Shown here: positions 1 to 8,089 of the stretch, one piece after another
How positions within the stretch are numbered: position 1 is the first letter of the stretch
How the letters are laid out: each line of letters opens with the position of its first letter
Origin: Paenibacillus sp. 32352
GTDB lineage: Bacteria; Bacillota; Bacilli; Paenibacillales; NBRC-103111
NCBI RefSeq assembly: GCF_002042965.1
Contig: NZ_MZNT01000002.1
Coordinates: 248,001-312,000 of the forward strand
Reading direction: 5' to 3'
Length of the DNA stretch: 64,000 bases
Program-made: the position numbers and the translations under genes
Notes under the pieces: model-generated
Database searches by the model: none
Told to the model about the DNA's origin: nothing
The model's input: only the letters and a program-made list of their open reading frames with translations

Positions 1-576
1 GCCAAAGATCTGGGTGTCACGCTTGAAATTAAAGATTTGAAGTATGAAGGCTTGCTGCCAGCATTGGAAGCGGGTAATATCGACTTCATCATCTCTGGAA
101 TGACGCCGACGCCGGAACGTCAGCAAAGCGTAGATTTCACCAAAATCTACTATACAGCGGTGCAAACGGTGGTTATTCGTGCGGAGGACAAGGATAAATA
201 CAAATCTATCAAAGATTTGGAAGGCAAGAGAGTCGGCGCACAAAAAGGTGCTACGCAGGAACAAATCGTGACCAAGCAAATGCCGGGCTCCGAGATGAAG
301 GCTCTTGGTAAAATCTCCGACCTGATGTTGGATTTGAAGAGCAAGAAGACAGAAGCTTTAGTAGTTGAGCAGCCTGTAGCAACTGCTTACTTGTCCAAAA
401 ATCCGGATTTGATCATTTCGGATATCAAATTGTCTACGGAAGACAGCGGTTCTGCTATCGCAGTGAAGAAAGGAAGCTCTGATCTGGTGGATGCAATGAA
501 TGCTTCGCTGGACAAGCTGATGAAGGAAAAAACCGTGGATAAATTTGTAATGGAAGCGAACGATTTGGTGGAATAA
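1..576 (+). CDS. Polar amino-acid ABC transporter substrate-binding protein (5' end outside window)
   Basis: The C-terminal 191 residues of a periplasmic-binding-protein-like (SBP_bac_3 type) receptor. The open frame runs in from the left edge, so the signal peptide and lipobox are not visible. Family-typical stretches are LEAGNIDFIISGMTPTPER near the visible start and GAQKGATQEQ at the hinge region. It would capture a polar amino acid outside the cell and hand it to the permease and ATPase that follow. The permease gene starts 87 bases after its stop, beyond a hairpin, the usual arrangement for making more receptor than permease. The ligand cannot be told from sequence; cystine, glutamine and arginine receptors all share these features. 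Confidence 0.9.
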   Translation, partial: AKDLGVTLEIKDLKYEGLLPALEAGNIDFIISGMTPTPERQQSVDFTKIYYTAVQTVVIRAEDKDKYKSIKDLEGKRVGAQKGATQEQIVTKQMPGSEMKALGKISDLMLDLKSKKTEALVVEQPVATAYLSKNPDLIISDIKLSTEDSGSAIAVKKGSSDLVDAMNASLDKLMKEKTVDKFVMEANDLVE

Positions 577-592
577 TAAGACCAAGCACGAT

Positions 593-629
593 AACAAAAA
601 CCTGTGCGGAGATCCGTCGGGTTTTTGTT
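593..629 (+). terminator. Hairpin between binding-protein and permease genes
   Basis: AACAAAAACC (593-602) is the exact reverse complement of GGTTTTTGTT (620-629), with a 17-base loop. It ends in a T-rich stretch, so it can act as a weak terminator or 3'-end stabiliser, lowering permease expression relative to the binding protein. A GTG at 604 lies inside this hairpin and is not a credible start for the permease. Confidence 0.55.
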
Positions 630-663
630 TGGTTTATTACAACTAGAAGAAGGAGCCGATCCG

Positions 664-1344
664 GTGGATTTTTCTTTTTTGCCTAAGTACTACATGTTTT
701 TCTTGAATGGCGCCAAGGTAACCTTGCTGTTGTCTTTGTTTACCGTCATTATCGGTGTTATTCTCGGGGTAATCCTGGCTCTGATGCGCCTATCCCGGAT
801 AGCTCCATTGAAGATGATCGCTACGGCGTACATCGAGTTTATTAGAGGAACTCCGCTTCTCGTGCAGCTGTTTTTGTTTTACTACGGCTTGCCGAAGCTC
901 GGAATCCAATTTCCGGAGGTTCCTGCCTTAGGGACTGCGTTCCCTGAATTTATGGCCGGGGTCGTTGCATTATCGGTTAACAGCGCGGCCTATGTGGCCG
1001 AGACATTCCGTGCAGGGATTCAAGCCATCGATAAAGGACAGATGGAGGCTGCGAGATCGCTTGGTATGCCTCACAGCATGGCCATGCGCTTCATTATTTT
1101 GCCGCAGGCGATCCGCAACGTGCTGCCTGCTCTAGGCAACGAGTTCATCGTCATTATCAAGGAATCGTCCATCGTGTCCGTCATCGGAATCAGTGAGCTG
1201 ATGTATAACGCGGATACGGTTCGTGGTAATTCTTTCCGTCCGTTCGAACCGCTCATTATCGCCGCGCTTATTTACTTTGTCATCACCTTCACGTTATCCA
1301 AGATTCTCGGTATTGCCGAAAGGAGGATGAGGACCTCTGATTAA
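664..1344 (+). CDS. Polar amino-acid ABC transporter permease (HisM/GlnP family)
   Basis: A 226-residue inner-membrane permease. The GTG start at 664 is chosen because AAGGAG at 650-655 lies 8 bases upstream; an in-frame GTG at 604 sits in the terminator hairpin and has no ribosome binding site. It has the HisM/GlnP hallmarks: an early hydrophobic segment ([20 protein letters not shown]), the [12 protein letters not shown] motif near residue 60, and the EAARSLGM loop (around residue 130) that docks with the ATPase, followed by the [20 protein letters not shown] segment. It forms the channel of the importer with its neighbours on both sides. Its end overlaps the start of the ATPase gene by 8 bases, which suggests translational coupling. 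Confidence 0.93.
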   Translation: MDFSFLPKYYMFFLNGAKVTLLLSLFTVIIGVILGVILALMRLSRIAPLKMIATAYIEFIRGTPLLVQLFLFYYGLPKLGIQFPEVPALGTAFPEFMAGVVALSVNSAAYVAETFRAGIQAIDKGQMEAARSLGMPHSMAMRFIILPQAIRNVLPALGNEFIVIIKESSIVSVIGISELMYNADTVRGNSFRPFEPLIIAALIYFVITFTLSKILGIAERRMRTSD

Positions 1345-2059
1345 AGTAACGGATTTACGCAAATCTTTTGGTAATCATCATGTATTGACCGGGATTGACA
1401 TCGATATCGCCAAGGGAGAAGTCGTCGTTGTTATTGGACCGAGCGGTTCCGGAAAAAGCACGTTCCTGCGCTGCTTGAACCTGCTGGAGCAGCCGACAGG
1501 AGGCGATGTCGTATTCGAAGGGATCTCGCTGCTGAATGGAAAGACGGATATTAACAAGCTGCGTCAAAAAATGGGCATGGTGTTTCAGCAGTTTAATCTG
1601 TTCCCGCATATGACGGTTCTGGAAAATATTACGTTAGCTCCCCGCAAGCTGAAAGGCATGAGTACGGAAGAGGCGAATAAAATCGCTCATGAGCTGCTTC
1701 GCAAAATCGGGCTTCTGGATAAAGCGGACCGGTACCCGGGTCAGCTCTCCGGCGGACAAAAGCAAAGAATCGCCATCGCACGTGCGCTGGCCATGTCGCC
1801 GGATATGCTGTTATTCGATGAGCCCACGAGCGCACTGGATCCGGAAATGGTTGGGGAGGTGCTCGATGTCATGAAGCAGCTGGCCAAGGACGGTATGACC
1901 ATGGTGGTAGTCACCCATGAGATGGGCTTTGCCCGGGAAGTGGGCAGCCGCCTCGTCTTTATGGACGGTGGCAAAATTATCGAGCAGGGGAATCCGGCGG
2001 AGGTATTCGCGAATCCCCAGCAAGCAAGAACAAAGGAGTTCCTGGGCAAGGTGCTGTAA
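1337..2059 (+). CDS. Polar amino-acid ABC transporter ATP-binding protein (GlnQ/HisP family), apparent CTG start
   Basis: A 240-residue ATPase that powers the importer. Walker [10 protein letters not shown] lies at about residues 34-42, followed by the Q-loop ([10 protein letters not shown]), the signature LSGGQKQR, Walker [13 protein letters not shown] and the H-loop VTHEM. The family normally begins with a short beta strand ([12 protein letters not shown] or similar). Here that stretch is encoded from 1337, but the first codon in frame after the upstream stop at 1328 is GGA and the only usable initiators are CTG at 1337 or ATT at 1340. A strong AAAGGAGG ends about 10 bases upstream of the CTG. 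The next in-frame TTG (1385) would delete the first strand. It overlaps the permease gene by 8 bases and ends 13 bases from the convergent next gene. Confidence 0.9.
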   Translation: MIKVTDLRKSFGNHHVLTGIDIDIAKGEVVVVIGPSGSGKSTFLRCLNLLEQPTGGDVVFEGISLLNGKTDINKLRQKMGMVFQQFNLFPHMTVLENITLAPRKLKGMSTEEANKIAHELLRKIGLLDKADRYPGQLSGGQKQRIAIARALAMSPDMLLFDEPTSALDPEMVGEVLDVMKQLAKDGMTMVVVTHEMGFAREVGSRLVFMDGGKIIEQGNPAEVFANPQQARTKEFLGKVL

Positions 2060-2072
2060 GCTTAAGCCCTGC

Positions 2073-2813
2073 CTACTCTCTATATGCGATAGGGGCGCCG
2101 TGATAGATTGCGGTTCCGACCGGCTCTCCTTCGCAAATTGCTTTCATGGAGCCGGCATTATCGAAGTTAAACACGAACACTGGCAGCTTGTAATCTCTAG
2201 CGAGAATAAAGGCCGATTGATCCATGACCGTCAGGTTTTGGTTCAGCACCTCATCATACGGCAAGGAAGCGTACGGTCTGGCAGATGGGTTCAACCTAGG
2301 GTCGCTGTCCAATACGCCATCAACCCCTTGCTTCGCAACAAGAATTGCGTCACAGTTTACCTCAAGGGCACGCTGGACTGACGGATAGTCCGTTGTTACA
2401 TAAGGCTGGCCGTTGCCGCCGGCAAAAATCACAATATAGCCTTTTTCAAGGTGATGGATGGCGCGCAGCCGAATGTAGGGCTCGGCAACTGAATTTACAG
2501 GGAACGAAGACATCACCCGGACCTCTTTGCCCGTCTTTAGCTTCAGTACCCCCCTCAGCATCAAGCTGTTAATCACCGTGGCCAATGTGCCGATATTATC
2601 TGCTTCCACACGTTCAATACCCCAATACTCGGCCATATTTCCCCGGAATATATTGCCGCCTCCGATAACAATGGAAACCTCGATTCCCATCGCTACCACA
2701 CTTTCGATTTCTCGGGCGATATGCTCCAGACGGTCGGGATCAAAGCCGAAATCATTGGCTCCGGCAACGGCGCCGCCGCTTAGCTTGATCAGAATGCGAT
2801 TGTACCTGGACAT
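2073..2813 (-). CDS. pyrH: UMP kinase (amino-acid-kinase family), stand-alone paralogue
   Basis: A 246-residue protein that would phosphorylate UMP to UDP in the cytosol. It starts MSRYNRILIKLSGG with the conserved Lys/Gly-Gly phosphate-binding segment, followed by SIVIGGGNIFRG (UMP kinase signature), the central DNIGTLATVINSLML helix, FAGGNGQPYVTTD, and DAILVAKQGVDGVLDSDPR near the ATP site. The start at 2813 is preceded by GGAGGTG. The main pyrH of Bacillales normally sits in rpsB-tsf-pyrH-frr, so this isolated copy is probably a paralogue. Upstream are a promoter, a leader peptide ORF and an intrinsic terminator, which suggests conditional expression. Whether it is a true UMP kinase or has a shifted nucleotide preference cannot be decided from sequence. 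Confidence 0.82.
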   Translation of the reverse strand: MSRYNRILIKLSGGAVAGANDFGFDPDRLEHIAREIESVVAMGIEVSIVIGGGNIFRGNMAEYWGIERVEADNIGTLATVINSLMLRGVLKLKTGKEVRVMSSFPVNSVAEPYIRLRAIHHLEKGYIVIFAGGNGQPYVTTDYPSVQRALEVNCDAILVAKQGVDGVLDSDPRLNPSARPYASLPYDEVLNQNLTVMDQSAFILARDYKLPVFVFNFDNAGSMKAICEGEPVGTAIYHGAPIAYRE

Positions 2814-2866
2814 CTGCTGCACCTCCATAAAAGTGGCTTTTAAGAACAAAGAACAAGTCTTGGGGC

Positions 2867-2900
2867 AAAAAAAAGAACCAAAGCACAAGGCCTTAGTTCT
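2867..2900 (-). terminator. Intrinsic terminator between the leader peptide and the UMP-kinase-like gene
   Basis: Read on the minus strand: AGAAC-T-AAG, a GCCTTGTG loop, then CTT-T-GGTTCT, followed by eight T residues. The 5' arm overlaps the stop codon of the leader peptide ORF, so a ribosome there would prevent the hairpin from folding. This placement is characteristic of attenuators. A second pairing is possible between AAGTCTTG in the leader ORF (2948-2955) and CAAGACTT beyond the terminator (2855-2862). Confidence 0.7.
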
Positions 2901-2970
2901 TCATTGCCGTTATAAGCTGAATAGGAAAGAGCAGTCCGTGCTGCTTGCAAGACTTCAGAATTGAATTCAT
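2893..2970 (-). CDS. Putative 25-residue leader peptide ahead of the UMP-kinase-like gene
   Basis: A short ORF beginning MNSILKSCKQHG and ending AMKN. It has a near-ideal ribosome binding site (AAGGAG, 2979-2984 in plus coordinates) 8 bases before the ATG, and a good promoter just upstream. Its stop codon is part of the 5' arm of the following terminator. I see no membrane segment or known motif. The most economical reading is a regulatory leader whose translation decides whether the terminator forms. It could instead be a genuine small protein that happens to end at a terminator. Confidence 0.5.
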   Translation of the reverse strand: MNSILKSCKQHGLLFPIQLITAMKN

Positions 2971-3005
2971 CCTATTGTCTCCTTCCTAAGATCACCATTA
3001 AGAGA

Positions 3006-3034
3006 AGCATAGCAGAAGCCAATTGGCATTTCAA
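3006..3034 (-). promoter_or_regulatory. SigmaA-type promoter for the leader peptide / UMP-kinase-like unit
   Basis: On the minus strand TTGAAA (-35) and TATGCT (-10) are separated by exactly 17 bases. Transcription would start about 25-30 bases before the leader ORF. It lies in the 88-base gap after the M20 gene, so the UMP-kinase-like gene need not depend on read-through. Confidence 0.6.
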
Positions 3035-3058
3035 TCCTTTTTTACTGCGATTGCTTGC

Positions 3059-4231
3059 CTAGGCTCTATTCAAGCTTTTCTTGAATTCATCACGGATGGC
3101 CTTCAAAATGTCCGGATTGGCAATCGCATCATATGCGGTGTTCGCCAACACTTTGGCTCCGAGAAGCATTCCTTCGAAGGCGCGATCCTTCATCGCGAGA
3201 TCACGGAACGCTTTGGTATGAAGAAGATGGACTTCATCAATAACCTTAATATATGGATGGATGGTCGGACAATGTCTCGATACATTTCCGAGATCGACAG
3301 AGCCGTGATCCTTGCCGTACTGGATTTCTTCCTCTTTGACGCCCATAGCGATCAAATTTGTGGTAAACAGGTCGGATAGGGTCTGGTTGGTAATGAGCTC
3401 ATCATAGGAGAACTCGTAATTGGAGGTCTTGAGCGTACAACCGGTTTGGAGAGCGGCCCCTTCGGCGCAGCGCATGACCTTCTGCACGACCTCGTCAGTA
3501 TATGGCCGGTTGGATGATCGCACATAAAATTGCGCTGAGGCATAATCCGGAATGATATTGGCCGCTTTCCCGCCCTCCGGAATGATCCCGTGAATCCGAA
3601 CGTGGCTTTGGAGCTGCTGCCTGAGCGCATTGATCGACTGGAAGAGCAGCAATACGGCATCCAAGGCATTAACACCTTCATAGGGGCTTGCCGCGGCATG
3701 TGCGGCTTTGCCGAAATATTCGAATTGAATGGCATCCATAGCCAACGATTCTCCGGATTTCTCGTACGTATGATAGGGGTGAGCCATCAGGGCAAAATCG
3801 ACATCATCGAACAAGCCTTCGGCCGACATGGGGACTTTGGCGCCTTTGGTTTCTTCGGCCGGTGTGCCATAGACACGAATGGTACCGCCGGTTTCACGAA
3901 TGACCGATTGCAGTCCGATCGCCGCCGCAATGCCCATCGTTCCAATGATATGATGGCCGCAAGCATGCCCCAGATCGGCCAGCGCATCATACTCGCATAG
4001 AAAAGCAACGACAGGGCCGGGCTTTCCGCTGGAAAACGTACCGATAAAAGCGGTAGGCAAATCCAGTACCGGATTTTGAATTTCAAATCCATGGCGCTTC
4101 AGCTCATCCATCAGCCGGCGTGAGGCTAACCATTCTTCATGCCCAAGCTCGGGATGCTCTCCAATATAGCGCGAGATTTCAATAAATGTATCCGCATGTT
4201 GATCGATAGTTGCTGCGATAGTTGTTTTCAT
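3059..4231 (-). CDS. M20 family metallopeptidase / amidohydrolase
   Basis: A 390-residue cytosolic hydrolase of the M20 (AbgB/PM20D2-like) group, which cleaves amide bonds of small N-acyl or dipeptide substrates with a two-metal centre. Metal ligands are visible as GHACGHH (residues 88-94) and the catalytic glutamates in TPAEETKGAK (about 124-131). The middle holds the usual dimerisation insert (EYFGKAAHAAASPYEGVNAL). The late LGNVSRHCPTIHPYIKV segment supplies the last metal ligand region. The start ATG at 4231 follows AAAGGAG. It is flanked by its own promoter and is probably monocistronic. The substrate is unknown. Confidence 0.88.
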   Translation of the reverse strand: MKTTIAATIDQHADTFIEISRYIGEHPELGHEEWLASRRLMDELKRHGFEIQNPVLDLPTAFIGTFSSGKPGPVVAFLCEYDALADLGHACGHHIIGTMGIAAAIGLQSVIRETGGTIRVYGTPAEETKGAKVPMSAEGLFDDVDFALMAHPYHTYEKSGESLAMDAIQFEYFGKAAHAAASPYEGVNALDAVLLLFQSINALRQQLQSHVRIHGIIPEGGKAANIIPDYASAQFYVRSSNRPYTDEVVQKVMRCAEGAALQTGCTLKTSNYEFSYDELITNQTLSDLFTTNLIAMGVKEEEIQYGKDHGSVDLGNVSRHCPTIHPYIKVIDEVHLLHTKAFRDLAMKDRAFEGMLLGAKVLANTAYDAIANPDILKAIRDEFKKSLNRA

Positions 4232-4272
4232 GGTTTCTCAGACTCCTTTGGTGAAGCTTATTGTATAAGTTC

Positions 4273-4302
4273 ATTATATACAAAAAGACCCCCTCTGCCC
4301 AA
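4273..4302 (-). promoter_or_regulatory. Promoter of the M20 gene
   Basis: Minus-strand TATAAT (4273-4278 in plus coordinates) with TTGGGC 18 bases upstream. The -35 falls in the loop of the terminator of the preceding gene, a compact terminator-promoter junction. The predicted leader is about 35 bases. Confidence 0.45.
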
Positions 4303-4311
4303 TGGGGGAGG
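4282..4311 (-). terminator. Terminator after the 63-residue protein gene
   Basis: On the minus strand CCTCCCCC, a loop ATTGGGCAGA, then GGGGG followed by TCTTTTTG. It separates the small gene from the M20 gene. Confidence 0.6.
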
Positions 4312-4338
4312 AGATCTGTATTCCTATGCGCGATTAAG

Positions 4339-4530
4339 TTATTGAACCGTTTTCCTCTTGGGATCAAGCAAAATCTGATCCTCTAATGAACGTTTAATTT
4401 TACTCATGGCGTCCACTTCCAATTGATGATTCTGAGGAAAACGTACACCTGTTAAAGCCAATGCCTCATTTAAAGTCAACTCAACGGAAATGGTCTGTTT
4501 GTCCTGCTGGTTTTGAGCTTGGTAAGCCAT
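4339..4530 (-). CDS. Small hypothetical protein (63 aa)
   Basis: I do not recognise this protein. The start at 4530 (MAYQAQNQQD) is chosen because AAAGGAGCG lies immediately upstream; a longer frame back to 4602 has no ribosome binding site. The product is soluble, mildly acidic in the middle and basic at the end (LDPKRKTVQ), with no membrane segment. It has a strong promoter of its own (TTGATA-17-TATATT) and its own terminator, so it is a real monocistronic gene. The compact size and gene density resemble conserved small proteins of spore-formers, but no function can be given. Confidence 0.65.
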   Translation of the reverse strand: MAYQAQNQQDKQTISVELTLNEALALTGVRFPQNHQLEVDAMSKIKRSLEDQILLDPKRKTVQ

Positions 4531-4634
4531 ATCAAATCGCTCCTTTACATGATCGTTATGCTGTATCAAGATAGGGGATTCCAGCTGCAATGAGAGTGCC
4601 ATGTCAGCAAAAAACCTTGATTTTGCTTGATTTC

Positions 4635-4663
4635 AATATAACACATCATGTAATGTTTATCAA
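4635..4663 (-). promoter_or_regulatory. SigmaA-type promoter of the 63-residue protein gene
   Basis: Minus-strand TTGATA and TATATT with a 17-base spacer. Transcription would start near 4628, giving a leader of about 100 bases before the ATG at 4530. Confidence 0.6.
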
Positions 4664-4672
4664 GGGCGACTT

Positions 4673-4870
4673 CTAAAAAGAGGCTTTATTTTTAAGGAGG
4701 CTTGTCCGGTGATATTTAAGTCTTCTTTGCTGCAGGGTGACAACCAAATGGTCGATTTGCTGGCTTAATTCAACCACTCGGGGATCCACCAAGCTGCCGG
4801 ATTTTTCAACCAATTGATACAACCGGTTTTGCATCTTCTCCATATTACTTTTCAGCAATACATCATCCAT
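4673..4870 (-). CDS. Spo0E-like aspartyl-phosphate phosphatase
   Basis: A 65-residue protein matching the Spo0E/YisI/YnzD family, which dephosphorylates Spo0A~P and delays sporulation. The family pattern is clear: an amphipathic N-terminal helix (NRLYQLVEKSGSL), then DPRVVELSQQIDHLV with the conserved S-Q-x-(I/L)-D core that inserts into the Spo0A active site. Size agrees with the family (50-85 residues, helical hairpin). The start is set at 4870 (MDDVLL), preceded by a modest AGGG; a start at the internal MEKMQ is also possible. It is the main marker here that the host is a spore-former. Confidence 0.85.
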   Translation of the reverse strand: MDDVLLKSNMEKMQNRLYQLVEKSGSLVDPRVVELSQQIDHLVVTLQQRRLKYHRTSLLKNKASF

Positions 4871-5048
4871 TTTTCCCTTAGTCCCCAATCAGTTACATTT
4901 TTTTCCTCACATCGAGTTATTATAATACGAACGGAATGTAAAATATGTAAAACGCTGTCGAGGGTTTTGTTAAATTTTTATTACAAAATACATTTCCGTC
5001 TAGAAAATGGAAATACTAAACGCTATGGACAGAGGGGGTGAGCTGTGA

Positions 5049-5195
5049 ATGGATAATGCCAAAGAAGATACGAAGAATAATCCAAACTTCAAGGAAAACA
5101 AGTTTACGGAGGAAGAAGCGGTCATGCAGGCCAAAAATGCGGCCGACGTACCTCCAAGCTTAAATGAAATCCCTAAGGAAACGAATCCGCAGTAA
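5049..5195 (+). CDS. Small acidic hydrophilic protein (48 aa)
   Basis: An ATG at 5049 with GGGGGTG about 8 bases upstream opens a 48-codon frame starting MDNAKEDTKNN and ending PKETNPQ. The product is highly charged, without hydrophobic segments, and probably intrinsically disordered. It is followed at once by an intrinsic terminator, which supports a real single-gene unit. I do not recognise a family; it recalls the many small acidic proteins of spore-formers, but that is only an impression. Confidence 0.6.
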   Translation: MDNAKEDTKNNPNFKENKFTEEEAVMQAKNAADVPPSLNEIPKETNPQ

Positions 5196-5212
5196 TTGCA
5201 TAGCTTGGGATA

Positions 5213-5249
5213 GAGCCGCTGCAGCCTATAATGGCTTCGGCGGTTTTTT
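5213..5249 (+). terminator. Terminator after the 48-residue protein gene
   Basis: GAGCCGCTGCAGCC, loop TATAAT, GGCTTCGGCGG followed by TTTTTT; the arms pair as AGCC/GGCT and CCGC/GCGG with a small internal mismatch. Confidence 0.65.
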
Positions 5250-5287
5250 GCGCATTGCCGGCAGCTGAACCTATATTACTGATGGGA

Positions 5288-5346
5288 AAAAAGGGAAGAG
5301 GAGAGGCGCGGCTCCGACGGAACCTGACTAAGCTGCAGAGCCGCGC
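5288..5346 (-). terminator. Terminator of the minus-strand GH78 operon
   Basis: GCGCGGCTC (5306-5314) and GAGCCGCGC (5338-5346) are perfect 9-base inverted repeats. On the minus strand the hairpin is followed by a T-rich run (CTTCCCTTTTTTCCC). It closes the two-gene minus-strand operon that starts at 9097. Confidence 0.65.
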
Positions 5347-5360
5347 AGATCAAGGAGAAC

Positions 5361-8069
5361 TTATAAAGCGCTGATAAACTCATAACGACCGGATGACAAT
5401 TGGACGACTTTATAGTCTGATTCCTCCCTTACGGCAGAAATAGAGGAGGATTCCTCTACGGGTATGCCGCTTTCTGTCACTCCGGAACCGGAACTCGAAG
5501 GGATATGCACTTCTGCTGTGCAATTTACGGGGATGGTCACTTTTAGAGTCAGAGACTTCCCTTCATTCTCATGAAAACTCTGCTGCCATTCAACATGAGC
5601 CCGCCCCACAGGCAGCTGATGCTCTGCTCTAACGTATTCCATGTCATCAGGCACAAACGGCTTAATTGTGAGGTGATAGGAGCCATGCGAAGCATCATAA
5701 TGGTAACGAATGCCTGCCAAACCCCAATAGAGCCATTCTTCCAGGTGCCCCAGCATAAAATGGTTCTGGGATTTGCCTACCGTCGGGCCGTCCCAAGCTT
5801 CCGTCAAGGTGGTGGCTCCATGGGCGATCTGATACCCATAGCTTGGGTGCTCGGTTGAACGCGTCATTTGGTACAAGATGTCCGATCGGCCGTTCATGGC
5901 AAGAGCGAGCAGTACATAGCGGTGGCCTATATCACCGGCATTAGTATGATATCCTCTCCGGCGAATGTCCTCAATGAGATGGTGCAGGACCGCATCTTTA
6001 TGATGTTCTTCCACAAGCCCCAGGACTATCGGCATAGCGTTGGACGTTTGACTGCCTGCCGCATAGTTGGATGTCTCCGGGTCAAAGAACGTGCGGTTGA
6101 ACGCTGTCTTAATATGTTCCCCCAGGGTCTTATATTGAACCGCATCCTCGGCATGTTGCAGCAGCTCCGCCATTTGGGCAAAGAGATCCACCATATGGTA
6201 AAACATGGCGGTTTCCGTATGAGGCACTGGCGTATTCTTCGCAAAACCGGGATCTCCTTCACCGACATCATACCAATCACCCAGGCCGTCTTGAACAATA
6301 TAGGAATCCGAGCATTGCGTGACATAATCGATATAGGCTTTCATTCCGGAATAATGCTCCGCCATGGGTCGCATGTTCCCATAGAAGCGGTACAGGTTCC
6401 ATGCGGTCAGCACATAGGCGGCACCCCAGGATACGGAATCGCGGAAGCGATGCCATGGCTCCAGGAAGACGACATATTCCGGCGCCGTGGTCGGCACCAT
6501 CCCGTTAGGAAGCTGGGCGTCGCGAATGTCCTCCATCGTTTTGATCAGTAAGGATTCGATCTGATAATTATAGATAACGGAAGGCCCCATCAGATGGACC
6601 TGCTCAAGCCAGCCGAGCTTTTCACGATGAGGGCAGTCGGTAAAGATACTTTTCATATTGCTTGCTATAGCCCAGTTAATCAATTCGTGCGTGCGGTTCA
6701 GCAGTGTATCCGAGCATTCGAAGCTGCCTGTAACCGGCGTGTCGGGATAGATCATTTGGCCTTCCAGCCGAAGCAGTAGTGGGGTAGAAGCGAGCCCGGG
6801 ATCTCCGGCTGCGATGGCGGACGGAACGGCTCCTTCGATCTGCACATACCGGAAGCCGGTATAGGTGAACCGCGGTCTCCATACTTCCTCACCGCTTCCG
6901 GCGAGAGTATAATGCAGCTTGGTGGGGGAACCGGTCCATTTTTGATTGACGGTGCCGTCTTCCTTCAATAATTCTGCTGGAGTCAGAGTGACTTGCGCAC
7001 CGGCAGGACCTTTTACCGTAAGCTCGACCCACCCGGAGAAGTTTTGTCCAAGATCAGCGACATACAGGTTAGGAGAGGGCTCCGTGAAGCTTACGGGCTG
7101 AAACGTCTTCATCACCTTTAATGGTGCCGTTCCTTGCGATTTCAGCTTTCCCGTGGGGACCTCTGCACCAATGGCATTCCTCCAAGAATGATCTTCCCGG
7201 AAACCGGCCTGATCCCAACCCTTTGGCAGCAGCCGGGCATCGAAGTCCTCGCCGCCGTAAATGCACGCAAAGGTGATCGGCCCCGATGAGGTTCTCCAGT
7301 CCGGATGACTTGCGATTGTATCCACTGAGCCGTCGTCATAGGTGACCTCCAGCTGAACCAGGCATTTGGGCCTGCCGAACGAGCCCTTATACTTGCGGTA
7401 ACGGCCGCCGGTCACGTTGTAAAATCCATTGCCAAGCATAACGCCTGCCGCATTGGCTCCTGCTTGAAGATAATTTGTTACGTCGTATACGCAATAAAGA
7501 CAAGTCTTATGATAATTCGTCCAGCCCGGCTCCAGCACGTTGTCGCTGACTTTATTCCCGTTCAGCCGCAGCTCGAAGTGCCCCAATCCGCATAAATAAG
7601 CTCTGGCTCTGGCTATCGGCTTATGCAGGTCGAATTCATGCCGGAACAGCGGCAGGGAGGCCTTTTGACCGGAGGAGAGCTCCGGTTCGGCAATCCAGCT
7701 TGCTGTCCAATCCCCGGCGTGTAAAAGGCCCATTTCCCACCACGAAGCAGGACTCTCGACCATGCTGCCGTCCTGATCCCATACTTGTATCTTCCAATAA
7801 TAACGCTGACGCGACTTGAGCGGAGAACCTTGGTAGGGCAGATGAACGTTTTGTCTGCTTGCTACCTCGCCTGTGTCCCATATATTTCCATTTTCATCCC
7901 GCAATTCTGATTCTGAATCGGACACGATGATGCGGTATGCGGTTTGCTGCGTCACCCGGGCCGAATCATCCCGATAGCTCCAGCTGAAAGCAGGGGCAGG
8001 GGTATCGATTCCTAACGGTGTTATTTTACTATTTACGAACATATCTCCAAGCTGCATCGTCGTTTTCAT
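5361..8069 (-). CDS. Alpha-L-rhamnosidase, GH78
   Basis: A 902-residue multi-domain enzyme removing terminal alpha-L-rhamnose. The N-terminus (residues 1-110, ending YYWKIQVWDQDG and WWEMGLL) is the beta-sandwich typical of GH78. It is followed by the rhamnosidase N domain (ARAYLCGLGHFELRLNG... PGWTNYHKTCLYCVYDV), the (alpha/alpha)6 barrel, and a C-terminal beta-sandwich (PVGRAHVEWQQS). The acid-site motif reads DCPHREKLGWLEQ (from Asp478), the variant of one GH78 subgroup, instead of the DCPQRDERLGW form found in the second GH78 here. GDWYDVGEG and HGATTLTEAWDG complete the active site. No signal peptide is present, so it acts in the cytosol. ATG at 8069 follows AAAGGAG; 20 bases separate it from the propeller gene upstream in the same operon. 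Confidence 0.88.
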   Translation of the reverse strand: MKTTMQLGDMFVNSKITPLGIDTPAPAFSWSYRDDSARVTQQTAYRIIVSDSESELRDENGNIWDTGEVASRQNVHLPYQGSPLKSRQRYYWKIQVWDQDGSMVESPASWWEMGLLHAGDWTASWIAEPELSSGQKASLPLFRHEFDLHKPIARARAYLCGLGHFELRLNGNKVSDNVLEPGWTNYHKTCLYCVYDVTNYLQAGANAAGVMLGNGFYNVTGGRYRKYKGSFGRPKCLVQLEVTYDDGSVDTIASHPDWRTSSGPITFACIYGGEDFDARLLPKGWDQAGFREDHSWRNAIGAEVPTGKLKSQGTAPLKVMKTFQPVSFTEPSPNLYVADLGQNFSGWVELTVKGPAGAQVTLTPAELLKEDGTVNQKWTGSPTKLHYTLAGSGEEVWRPRFTYTGFRYVQIEGAVPSAIAAGDPGLASTPLLLRLEGQMIYPDTPVTGSFECSDTLLNRTHELINWAIASNMKSIFTDCPHREKLGWLEQVHLMGPSVIYNYQIESLLIKTMEDIRDAQLPNGMVPTTAPEYVVFLEPWHRFRDSVSWGAAYVLTAWNLYRFYGNMRPMAEHYSGMKAYIDYVTQCSDSYIVQDGLGDWYDVGEGDPGFAKNTPVPHTETAMFYHMVDLFAQMAELLQHAEDAVQYKTLGEHIKTAFNRTFFDPETSNYAAGSQTSNAMPIVLGLVEEHHKDAVLHHLIEDIRRRGYHTNAGDIGHRYVLLALAMNGRSDILYQMTRSTEHPSYGYQIAHGATTLTEAWDGPTVGKSQNHFMLGHLEEWLYWGLAGIRYHYDASHGSYHLTIKPFVPDDMEYVRAEHQLPVGRAHVEWQQSFHENEGKSLTLKVTIPVNCTAEVHIPSSSGSGVTESGIPVEESSSISAVREESDYKVVQLSSGRYEFISAL

Positions 8070-8089
8070 TCTCCTTTAAACCATTTTGG

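Noticed and set aside
604-663. Upstream GTG start for the amino-acid permease
   Set aside because: It lies within the terminator hairpin, has no ribosome binding site, and the added residues are unlike the family. GTG 664 has a well-spaced AAGGAG.
2527-2964. Plus-strand open frame of 145 codons opposite the UMP-kinase gene
   Set aside because: It is the antisense shadow of a conserved gene and crosses the leader and terminator; no ribosome binding site or family resemblance.
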